Assembly (NCBI GenBank): GCA_035651635.1 | Contig: DASRFK010000086.1 | Location: 1 to 12,055 of the forward strand | Origin: JANXQE01 sp035651635 | Lineage (GTDB): Bacteria > Verrucomicrobiota > Verrucomicrobiia > Limisphaerales > UBA8199 | Length of the DNA stretch: 12,055 nucleotides | Direction: 5' to 3' | Shown here: positions 1-6,595 of the stretch, one piece after another | Layout: every line of letters starts with the position of its first letter | How positions within the stretch are numbered: the stretch's first letter is position 1 | The notes under the pieces: model-generated | Told to the model about the DNA's origin: nothing | The model's input: the letters and a program-made list of their open reading frames with translations, nothing else | Database searches by the model: none | Program-made: the position numbers and the translations under genes

Positions 1-1
1 G

Positions 2-493
2 CCTCAGATCACGGCCCCGCTTTTTGTTGTGACGGATCCCTCCCGGCTGTGGATCGTGATCGACGCCACCGAGGACGACCTGCCGCATCTTCAGCCCGGC
101 CAAACCTTCGAATTCAATGCTCGGGCGTTCCCGAACCAGGTGTTCACCGGCCAGGTGGCGGTCGTTTCGGAGTTCATCGATCCCGCAACCAAAACCATCA
201 AAGTGCGCGGCACGGTCGACAATTCGGCTCACCATCTCAAGGCGGAGATGTTTGTGAGCATCACTTTGCCCGACCCGCGCCAGGCCTTCGCGGCCAGCGT
301 GCCGGAAAAGGCGGTGTTTCTCAAAGGGGATAAGCACTACGTGTTTGTGGAGGAGCAGCCGGGACAGTTTGCTCGTCGCGAGGTCACACTCGGTCCTGAA
401 CAACAAGGCCAAATCGCCATTGCTTCGGGCATTAGCGCCGGCCAGCGCGTGGTCACCGACGGGTGCGTTTTGCTTCAACAGATTCTGAAATGA
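2..493 (+). CDS. RND efflux periplasmic adaptor (membrane fusion protein), C-terminal part
   Basis: This is the end of a CzcB/CusB-type adaptor that links an inner-membrane RND pump to an outer-membrane channel. The frame is open at the left edge, so the N-terminus (membrane anchor or lipobox, helical hairpin and lipoyl halves) is missing. A GTG at 29 lies inside the domain and is not a credible start. The visible part resembles the beta-barrel and membrane-proximal domains of the family: a 'VTDPSRLWIVI' strand, 'LQPGQTFEF', then 'VVSEFIDPATKTIKVRG' and 'LKAEMFVSITL', the typical order in heavy-metal adaptors. The final TGA (491-493) overlaps the ATG of the pump gene (490-492) in an ATGA junction, so translation is probably coupled. 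The family and the partner are well supported. The transported ion cannot be read from this fragment. Confidence 0.9.
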   Translation, partial: PQITAPLFVVTDPSRLWIVIDATEDDLPHLQPGQTFEFNARAFPNQVFTGQVAVVSEFIDPATKTIKVRGTVDNSAHHLKAEMFVSITLPDPRQAFAASVPEKAVFLKGDKHYVFVEEQPGQFARREVTLGPEQQGQIAIASGISAGQRVVTDGCVLLQQILK

Positions 494-3400
494 TCAAACG
501 CATCGTTGGCTTCGCTCTCCATCAACCACTCTTCGTGGTGCTGATGGTCATCCTTTTCATCGGCGGCGGCTGGGCCGCCTTCCATAGCCTGCCCATTGAA
601 GCGTTTCCCGACGTCTCCGACATCCAGGTCAACGTGATCACCCTGTACCCGGGCCGCGCGCCAGAGGAAGTCGAAAAGCAAGTCACCATGCCGATTGAGA
701 CGGTGCTGAACGGCTTGCCGCACATGGTTCGAATGTTTTCACACACGCAGTTTGGGCTGTCGTTCATCATGCTGACCTTTGACGACCATACGACCGACAA
801 CATTGCCCGACAGCAAGCTCTCGAACGTCTCGCCACGGCCGACCTGCCTCAGGGGATACAGCCGCAGCTAGCCCCCTTATCGACTGCCATCGGCGAGATC
901 TTTCGTTACACCGTCCAGGGAGCGGGCTACTCGACGCGGGAGCTTCGAACGCTGGAAGATTGGGTGGTCGAACGCAGCTTGCGCGGCGTTCCCGGTGTGG
1001 CCGACGTCGTCCCGTATGGGGGCCTGGTCAAGACCTACGAGGTTAATCCAAACCTGGCGCGAATGCGCTATTACGGATTATCGCTGCAAACGCTCTACAC
1101 CGCGCTCGGTCGCGGCAACGCCAATGTCGGCGGCAGCAAAGTCACTCAAGGCTCGCAACAATACCTCATCCGCGGCGTGGGCTTGCTCCGCGGCCCGGAG
1201 GACATCAAAAAGATCGTCCTTGGGGCGCACGACGGGGCTCCGATCTTCGTGAAGGACGTGGCGGAGGTGACTCTGGGCCACGTGCCGGTCGAAGGAATCA
1301 TGGGCCAGGACGATCAAGACGACGTGGTATCGGGAATTGTCGTCATGCGTAAAGGCGAGAACCCATCCGAAGTGCTCACAGCTCTCAAAGCCCGAATCGA
1401 GCTCCTCAACAACTCCATCCTGCCTAAAGGTGTCAAACTGGTTTCGTATTACGATCGGACCTGGCTGATTAAGACCACCCTCCACACGGTATTTAAGAAC
1501 CTTGCCGAGGGCGCCATCCTGGTGACGTTCGTTCTGTTGCTATTCCTGGGCAATTTGCGCGCCGCTGCCATCGTCGCACTGATGATTCCGTTGTCTCTCC
1601 TGGCGACCTTCATCGGCTTGTCCTGGCGCGGCATTCCGGCGAACCTGCTGTCGCTCGGGGCGATGGATTTCGGCATCATCGTCGATGGCGCGGTCATTGT
1701 CGTCGAGAACGTCTTTCGGCGATTGGGCGAGCTGAAAGACCCACACGATAAGCGACGATTCGCGACAGTCATCGAGCAGGCGACCGTCGAAGTGGGCCGG
1801 CCTACCTTCTTTTCCATGCTGATTATCATCGCGGCGCATATCCCGATTTTTACGCTGCAGCGGCACGAAGGCCGCATTTTTGCCCCGATGGCCTGGACCG
1901 TCACCAGCGCGCTGGTCGGTTCGCTGGTCTTCTCACTTACCCTGGTTCCCTTGCTCTGTTTGTTTTTGCTCCGCAAGAACATCCCGCACGGTGAAAACGC
2001 CCTGGTGCGGCTCATTAAAAAGCCGTACGTGTCCAGCTTGCGCTGGGCGCTCCAGCACCCCGTCATTGTAATCGTCACCGCCGTCTCAGGATTCGCGGTG
2101 AGCCTGGCCCTGGCCTCCAAACTTGGCACCGAATTCCTTCCGGAACTCAACGAAGGCACGATTTGGGTCAATGCCAACATGCCGCCGGGCATTTCGGTCG
2201 AGCAAGCCAGGGTCTATTGCCGCCGCATGCGAGAGATCCTGCGCAAAACACCCGAGGTGCGCTCGGTCATTTCCAAGGCCGGCCGGCCTGAGGATGGCAC
2301 GGATCCAAAACCGATTAACATGGCCGAAATCTTCGTCGATTTGAAGCCGCCCTCAGAATGGAAACGTGGTCTTACCAAGGAGCAGGTGATTGAGGAAATG
2401 GATCGCAATCTCGACGCGCTGCCCGGAATTGAAACCAGCTTTTCTCAGCCTATTCGCGACAATGTCCTCGAGAGCATTTCCCAGATCGATGGCCAGGTCG
2501 TCTTGAAGGTCTTTGGAGATGATTCGGCTAAACTGCGGGCAAAGGCGCAGGAATTGCTCAACGCCATCGCCGATGTGCCAGGCGTCCAGACCGCTGCCAT
2601 CGATCGCGCGGGGGAAGTTCCGCAGGCCATCATCGACATCGACCGCGAACGCGCGGCTCGGTACGGGCTCAATATTGGCGATGTGGAGGATATCATCGAG
2701 ATCGGGCTGGCCGGCAAAGGGGCGACCGAATTGTGGGAAGGCGAAAAACATTTCAGCGTAGTGGTGCGGCTGCCGGAAGCCGAACGGAGCCTGGCCAACC
2801 TGAAAAAAGTGCTGGTCGATACGCCCGATGGCCTGCACATCCCGCTGGAACAAGTGGCTGATTTTCGCGAGTTCGGCGGCAGCATGAATATCAGCCGCGA
2901 AAACGGCACCCGCCTTTCCGCCATCAGCGTCTTCATTAAAGGCCGGGACATGGGCAGCGTCGTGGCAGACATGCAGCAGCGGGTCAGACAAGTTAGCCTG
3001 CCCCAGGGCTATTTGCTCACATGGAGCGGTGAATTTGAAAACCAGCAGCGCGCCATGCGACGCCTGGCGATCATCGTGCCGATTAGCACGTTCCTGATTT
3101 TTGTGCTGCTGTTCGATGCGTTTAAATCGGTCAAGAGCGCCTTGCTCATCTTGATCAACGTCCCTTTAGGGCTGATTGGTGGAATTCTAGCTCTGCTGCT
3201 AACTGGGATCCCATTGAGCGTTTCGGCCGCGATCGGCTTCATCGCTCTATTTGGCCAGGCTGTCCTGAATGGAGTCGTCATGGTCAGTTATTTCAACCAA
3301 CTCCAGGACGAAGGCGTGGCTCCCTATGAGGCGGTATTACAGGGAGCATCGACCCGATTGCGCACGGTCCTAATGACGGCGTTGCTGGCCATGCTGGGAT

Positions 3401-3576
3401 TATTGCCCATGGCTTTGTCTCACGGCATCGGTTCGGAGACACAACGGCCTTTGGCAATCGTAATTATCGGCGGGTTGGTGTCGGCCACCTTCCTGACTTT
3501 GATGGTGCTGCCAACGCTTTACCTGGTGATCGAGCGACGCGTGGGTGCAAAACCAGGCCTAGGCGCGGGGCCGTAG
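490..3576 (+). CDS. Heavy-metal efflux RND transporter, CzcA/CusA family
   Basis: This is a 1028-residue inner-membrane proton/cation antiporter of the heavy-metal (HME) RND family, at the usual full length of about 1020-1060. I start it at the ATG at 490. A GTG at 463 adds nine residues read from the adaptor's own 3' end, whereas 'MIKRIVGFALHQP' is the usual RND N-terminus. The first membrane helix spans about residues 10-30 and is followed by 'LPIEAFPDVSDIQV', the family's first periplasmic signature. The fourth-helix proton-relay motif reads D393-F-G-I-I-V-D399-G-A-V-I-V-V-E406-N, the pattern of CzcA-like divalent-cation pumps rather than of CusA. Of the three CusA copper-path methionines, only the one at about 611 (in 'PINMAEIF') appears matched; the third falls in 'DNVLESIS', which has no Met. 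Zn/Co/Ni/Cd-type export is therefore more likely than Cu/Ag. No Shine-Dalgarno is evident, in line with coupling to the adaptor. Confidence 0.95.
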   Translation: MIKRIVGFALHQPLFVVLMVILFIGGGWAAFHSLPIEAFPDVSDIQVNVITLYPGRAPEEVEKQVTMPIETVLNGLPHMVRMFSHTQFGLSFIMLTFDDHTTDNIARQQALERLATADLPQGIQPQLAPLSTAIGEIFRYTVQGAGYSTRELRTLEDWVVERSLRGVPGVADVVPYGGLVKTYEVNPNLARMRYYGLSLQTLYTALGRGNANVGGSKVTQGSQQYLIRGVGLLRGPEDIKKIVLGAHDGAPIFVKDVAEVTLGHVPVEGIMGQDDQDDVVSGIVVMRKGENPSEVLTALKARIELLNNSILPKGVKLVSYYDRTWLIKTTLHTVFKNLAEGAILVTFVLLLFLGNLRAAAIVALMIPLSLLATFIGLSWRGIPANLLSLGAMDFGIIVDGAVIVVENVFRRLGELKDPHDKRRFATVIEQATVEVGRPTFFSMLIIIAAHIPIFTLQRHEGRIFAPMAWTVTSALVGSLVFSLTLVPLLCLFLLRKNIPHGENALVRLIKKPYVSSLRWALQHPVIVIVTAVSGFAVSLALASKLGTEFLPELNEGTIWVNANMPPGISVEQARVYCRRMREILRKTPEVRSVISKAGRPEDGTDPKPINMAEIFVDLKPPSEWKRGLTKEQVIEEMDRNLDALPGIETSFSQPIRDNVLESISQIDGQVVLKVFGDDSAKLRAKAQELLNAIADVPGVQTAAIDRAGEVPQAIIDIDRERAARYGLNIGDVEDIIEIGLAGKGATELWEGEKHFSVVVRLPEAERSLANLKKVLVDTPDGLHIPLEQVADFREFGGSMNISRENGTRLSAISVFIKGRDMGSVVADMQQRVRQVSLPQGYLLTWSGEFENQQRAMRRLAIIVPISTFLIFVLLFDAFKSVKSALLILINVPLGLIGGILALLLTGIPLSVSAAIGFIALFGQAVLNGVVMVSYFNQLQDEGVAPYEAVLQGASTRLRTVLMTALLAMLGLLPMALSHGIGSETQRPLAIVIIGGLVSATFLTLMVLPTLYLVIERRVGAKPGLGAGP

Positions 3577-3631
3577 CAGGATCATTTGTTCCTGTTGCGT
3601 CCAGCCACACCCGCGGACTAATGTCAGTATA

Positions 3632-3713
3632 GTAGCGCAGCCGTCCTCGGCTGCGGGTGTTGGCACCGTCTCGGTGCCAAAGAGATCCTCGGGCGGCGGG
3701 ACGCCTGCGCTAC
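3632..3713. repeat. REP-like palindromic element, copy A (upstream of the RAYT gene)
   Basis: This 82-bp element is bounded by perfect 9-bp inverted ends, GTAGCGCAG (3632-3640) and CTGCGCTAC (3705-3713). Inside are two clean hairpins: a 7-bp stem with loop TCCT (3637-3654) and a 9-bp stem TTGGCACCG/CGGTGCCAA with loop TCT (3660-3680). It matches copy B at 4355-4461 with about four mismatches over 82 bp, apart from a 25-bp stretch present only in B. It sits between the pump stop and the transposase start and could also affect the pump mRNA 3' end. REP-type identity rests on the hairpins, the second copy and the RAYT between them. Confidence 0.85.
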
Positions 3714-3721
3714 TGACACAA

Positions 3722-4435
3722 ATGAAATCACCTGACAAACCGGGCTCGCTCACTTCAGGCTTCCACTTTCGCGGAGTGCTGCCGCACTTGAAACGTGAGG
3801 GCGGAACCTACTTCATCACCTTTCGCCTCGCCGGAACTCTCCCCAGTATGGTACTGCTCCAGTTCAGGCAGGAGCGTGAGAGGATCCTCCAGTCGGCGAT
3901 CGCTGCTAACCGCCCGCTCACTTGGCACGAGCAGGAAGCACTCTTTCGCTGGTATTCCAGCAGGGTAGACAACTACCTCGATGAGGGCCGCGGGAAATGC
4001 TACTTGGGCCACAAGGCGTGCGCCGATCTGGTGGCCGGGGCCTTGTGCCATTTCGACCATCAGCGTTATCAACTCAGCGCTTGGGTAATAATGCCAAACC
4101 ACGTTCACGCTGTCGTGCGACCGAATCCGCCCAACACGCTCAGCCAAATTCTACATTCGTGGAAATCCTACACTGGTCATGAGATACAAAATGTGCTGAA
4201 CAAACGCGTTGCACCGTTTTGGCAGCAGGAGTCTTACGATCATTTGGCCCGGGATGACGATGATCTCCACCGATTGTGTCAGTACGTTATCTGGAACCCC
4301 GTGTCGGCGGGACTGTGCGCTCTACCACAGGATTGGCCGTGGAGCAGCGCACACGTAGCGCAGCCGTCCTCAGCTGCGGGTGTTGGCACCGTCTCGGTGC
4401 CAACAAGATCTTCGGGCGGCGGGACGCCGCCCTAA
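3722..4435 (+). CDS. REP-associated tyrosine transposase (RAYT, Y1/IS200-like HUH enzyme)
   Basis: This 237-residue single-strand DNA transposase belongs to the Y1 family that acts on REP hairpins. The N-terminal 'LPHLKREGGTYFITFRLA' is the usual RAYT opening. The HUH metal motif is 'MPNHVH' (His127 and His129), and the catalytic tyrosine is Tyr172 in 'WQQESYDHLARD'. 'CQYVIWNPVSAGL' and 'DWPWSSA' follow, as in the family. I chose the ATG at 3722; a GTG at 3674 would add 16 residues translated from REP copy A. Residues 212-237 (from 'VAQPSSAAG' to the end) are translated from REP copy B and are not part of the catalytic domain. The stop lies inside that repeat and overlaps the stop of the convergent gene. 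All key residues are present, so the enzyme may be active. RAYTs are usually single-copy and domesticated rather than self-spreading. Confidence 0.93.
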   Translation: MKSPDKPGSLTSGFHFRGVLPHLKREGGTYFITFRLAGTLPSMVLLQFRQERERILQSAIAANRPLTWHEQEALFRWYSSRVDNYLDEGRGKCYLGHKACADLVAGALCHFDHQRYQLSAWVIMPNHVHAVVRPNPPNTLSQILHSWKSYTGHEIQNVLNKRVAPFWQQESYDHLARDDDDLHRLCQYVIWNPVSAGLCALPQDWPWSSAHVAQPSSAAGVGTVSVPTRSSGGGTPP

Positions 4436-4461
4436 CCCGCAGGCGAGGACGCCTGCGCTAC
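4355..4461. repeat. REP-like palindromic element, copy B (BIME-like, overlaps two gene ends)
   Basis: This 107-bp copy has the same 9-bp inverted ends as copy A (4355-4363 and 4453-4461). It contains up to four hairpins: an imperfect stem at 4360-4377, a 9-bp stem TTGGCACCG/CGGTGCCAA (about 4383-4403), an 8-bp stem GGGCGGCG/CGCCGCCC with loop GGA (4414-4432), and an 8-bp stem CGCAGGCG/CGCCTGCG with loop AGGA (4438-4457). The left and right ends are REP units in opposite orientation. It holds the last 26 codons of the RAYT gene on the plus strand, the last nine codons of the helical-protein gene on the minus strand, and both stop codons. It has no T-tract, so it is not a classical intrinsic terminator, although it could slow polymerase from both sides. 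Confidence 0.87.
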
Positions 4462-4869
4462 CGTTCCTCCATTGGCCGCCTGCAACCGTTCCATGGCGGC
4501 CTGGATTGCCTGCAACGCTTTCAACATCTGCTCGCGCAACTCGGGCGATGGCGGGGCTTGGGGATCCGTCATCAGCGCACCCATCCGTTCCATGAGCGAA
4601 GGCGTGCGTTTCTGGAGACTGGAAATCTGTTTTTCCCACGCGAGCTTCTTTTTGGCGCATTCGAGCAAACCTGTAAGATAGGCCACATCCTCGCGGGTGT
4701 TACGCGGCCCCTGGTATTTCGCGTTCACCGCCTGTAATTCGTGATTGAGTGCCAGGATCGTCTTTTCACTGCGTTCAATATCCCTGGCGATCGCATTGAG
4801 CTCGGCTATCGCCTGACGCTGCAGCGCGATATGCTTCTCCTCGTGTTTGAGTTGTTTCAGCGACGACAT
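4432..4869 (-). CDS. Small helical (coiled-coil-like) hypothetical protein with REP-encoded C-terminus
   Basis: I do not recognise this 145-residue protein. It is highly charged and rich in Lys, Glu, Gln, Leu and Ala, with no signal peptide or membrane helix, and most of residues 1-100 look like long amphipathic helices. A proline-containing break ('DPQAPPSPE', about 102-110) precedes another helix (about 111-131). Residues 137-145 ('VAQASSPAG') are translated from REP copy B, so the original C-terminus was probably replaced or extended by the repeat. It starts 8 bp after the stop of the C45-like hydrolase gene. A GGAG lies about 13 bp before the ATG, inside that gene's end. Co-transcription with the hydrolase is likely. 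The codon pattern and clean start support a real gene; the function is unknown. Confidence 0.7.
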   Translation of the reverse strand: MSSLKQLKHEEKHIALQRQAIAELNAIARDIERSEKTILALNHELQAVNAKYQGPRNTREDVAYLTGLLECAKKKLAWEKQISSLQKRTPSLMERMGALMTDPQAPPSPELREQMLKALQAIQAAMERLQAANGGTVAQASSPAG

Positions 4870-4877
4870 GGAACGCG

Positions 4878-6290
4878 TTATTCTCCGGCCTTGAATTCAG
4901 TCCAGGGTTGGCTGGGCCGGCTTTTGAGAATGTTCGCCATCCAATCAAACTGCGGATGGGCCGATAAATATTCCTGGGCATCAAAAGCCCGACCGCAAGC
5001 CGAGCCCCAGCGCGCGGCGAAACTCATCGCCTTAGCCATCCTGGCATCGACCACCTTGCCGTCCACCGTACCCGAGCAACCATAAGGGACCCCAGGCCAA
5101 CTGCCGGCCGGCTGATCCTGCAGTTCGTAATGGCCGCACAACGTTCGCCCGCTCGGGTCTTTCTTATGCGTGTAGGTGTCGAGGTGGTCGGCCTCAAATT
5201 CCTTGGCCAAACCCGAATCGATCTTGCCCGCATACTGCTTCATCAATTGCTTCCAACGCACGCGCCGAGCCACGCTGGAAGAGCGAATATCCGTCTCTTT
5301 CGTATCCGTTTCAAAGCGCAAGAGCTTGAGATCTTCCGCCACGTTGGATCCGCTGAAATAGCCGTCCCGCTTTTTCTCAAAGGCAACTTGTTTGAGCCCA
5401 AGTTCGAGCCGGGCAATTTCGTGAGTGTTAATATCACCGAGCAACCAGGCGTTGGCGTAACCGCCGTTGTTGCCCTTGCGCATGACGGCGCACCAATCAT
5501 CAATGTTGGCCGCATCCTGGGTCGCGCGTCGCATGCGCGCAAATTCCGGCACGGTATTTGTGTCAAACCCCTCAAAACCACCAATCGTCGTTTCCGATCC
5601 GACCAACCCGGCGTCGGTAATGAAAAAATCCTGGCCGCTATGGATCCAGCCCGGTTCGGTCTGCCAGAGTATCCGGTGCCCATGGGTCGGCTGAATATCT
5701 TCAATGATATTCGGCAGAACATCGTTGTAGTCCATCATCGTATTGTGCCCAAGCACGACGTTGCCATCTCGCGTCATGCTTCCCGTCGCGATGAACGAGC
5801 TGCACGATTCTCGCACTGCCGGGGCCGGCTCGTCTTTGATTTTCTTCAACTCGGTGGGCCACCAATAGCCCGTCAACTCGATGATCCCGTTATATGCGAT
5901 CAAATCGTCCCGGGTTACCGTATGCCCGGCCGCCGTCATCCCGTCGGCGATTCCCTGCAATTCTTCGAGGTTTTCGGCGTCCATGTGAGGCACAAACATT
6001 TTTGAAGCGCGCTCGACCAGCCAGGGCCAACTCATCGCCGTGCCATACTCCCAGCAGACCTTCGAAACTCGCAGCCCCTCCGCAATTTCCGGTGCCAGCA
6101 GGTAGCCGTGCTGAAAGCCACGCTCCTTCGCTTCGCCTTCAATGTGGAGATAAATCCAGCCATGTCGTTCGAACCGATGGCCTTTGGAAATGCAATGCTG
6201 CTGATCGGTGGTCAGCGGCCCGGCCATCCCGAGATGGCCGACTCCCATGAAGCCCAAAAGCACTATGCGCCAAAGCCGGGTGCAGATCAT
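4878..6290 (-). CDS. Secreted C45 / phospholipase B-like N-terminal-nucleophile hydrolase
   Basis: This protein of about 470 residues resembles the autoproteolytic acyltransferase/hydrolase group that includes peptidase C45 and phospholipase B-like proteins, which hydrolyse amide or ester bonds. I start it at the ATG at 6290, which gives a signal peptide ('MICTRLWRIVLLGFMGVGHLGMAG'-type: basic start, then a hydrophobic core), so export is expected. An ATG at 6407 would add 39 residues read from repeat DNA. 'GFQHGYLLAPEIAEGL' and 'LQGIADGM' match the prodomain region. Cys163 in 'ESCSSFIATG' is the expected nucleophile exposed by self-cleavage, followed by 'GNVVLGHNTMMDY'. 'GLVGSETTIGGFEGFD' and 'NNGGYANAWLLGD' are typical of phospholipase B-like members. 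The substrate cannot be deduced. The helical-protein gene follows by 8 bp. Confidence 0.83.
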   Translation of the reverse strand: MICTRLWRIVLLGFMGVGHLGMAGPLTTDQQHCISKGHRFERHGWIYLHIEGEAKERGFQHGYLLAPEIAEGLRVSKVCWEYGTAMSWPWLVERASKMFVPHMDAENLEELQGIADGMTAAGHTVTRDDLIAYNGIIELTGYWWPTELKKIKDEPAPAVRESCSSFIATGSMTRDGNVVLGHNTMMDYNDVLPNIIEDIQPTHGHRILWQTEPGWIHSGQDFFITDAGLVGSETTIGGFEGFDTNTVPEFARMRRATQDAANIDDWCAVMRKGNNGGYANAWLLGDINTHEIARLELGLKQVAFEKKRDGYFSGSNVAEDLKLLRFETDTKETDIRSSSVARRVRWKQLMKQYAGKIDSGLAKEFEADHLDTYTHKKDPSGRTLCGHYELQDQPAGSWPGVPYGCSGTVDGKVVDARMAKAMSFAARWGSACGRAFDAQEYLSAHPQFDWMANILKSRPSQPWTEFKAGE

Positions 6291-6595
6291 GGACTCAATA
6301 AAGCAGGGAGTGCTTCCGGTGGCAAGGCCGCTCGGAAGAAACCCCAGGGCTGCAGGGCTGGGGCTCCCAAGTCCCGGCTTCAGCCCAACAATGCAGCTGA
6401 AAACCACCGATAAATACCGATGCGCACGGAGCAGACAGGGGCAGAAGATATCTCATGGAAGGCTGCTCCGTTCACCTGAACGGTGATGCGAGCTCAGTCA
6501 GCCGAGTTGATGCCAATCCGCTTATTTTATCAGTGTTCATCCGTGTCCATCCGTGGTTGAACTGCATCGTTACGGCGTTCCGGGCCGGCGCAAAC
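6291..6595. other. Intergenic region (305 bp) between kinase and hydrolase genes
   Basis: There is no credible gene here. On the hydrolase side is a GC-rich palindromic patch with stem CCCCAG/CTGGGG (6342-6347 and 6358-6363). The rest is mostly the MITE-like element at 6391-6567. Any hydrolase promoter not read through from the kinase must lie here, but I see no confident -35/-10 pair and only a weak ribosome-binding site before 6290. Confidence 0.7.
6391..6567. repeat. MITE-like element E1 with imperfect inverted ends
   Basis: This 177-bp segment begins ATGCAGCTGAAAACCACC and ends GGTTGAACTGCAT, so its ends are imperfect inverted repeats (6391-6411 against 6549-6567). Both ends recur in E2 (10153-10310): the left 21 bp match at 19 positions, and the right 29 bp (from 6529) match at 28. 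The interiors differ, apart from hairpin potential (stem CCGTTCA/TGAACGG at 6468-6483). There is no open frame of its own. The motif CATCCGTGTCCATCCGTGG resembles a dispersed intergenic repeat I recall from environmental bacterial genomes, but I could not check this. Confidence 0.7.

Noticed and set aside
463..489. GTG start adding nine residues to the RND pump
   Set aside because: Those codons are the adaptor gene's own 3' end in another frame; the ATG at 490 gives the standard RND N-terminus and a typical ATGA junction.
3674..3721. GTG start adding 16 residues to the RAYT
   Set aside because: The start lies in the stem of a REP hairpin and the residues are repeat-encoded; the family domain begins after the ATG at 3722. 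I keep only the frame coincidence as a finding.
4355..4461. Intrinsic transcription terminator between the convergent genes
   Set aside because: The hairpins are strong but there is no T-run after any of them; a terminator role is possible but unsupported, so I call it a REP element only.
5130..6005. Long plus-strand open frame opposite the hydrolase gene
   Set aside because: It lies wholly antisense to a gene with clear family motifs and its translation shows no recognisable domain; it is a GC-rich shadow.
6291..6407. ATG at 6407 as start of the C45-like hydrolase
   Set aside because: It would put 39 residues from palindromic and E1 repeat DNA before an otherwise good signal peptide, which would then be internal.
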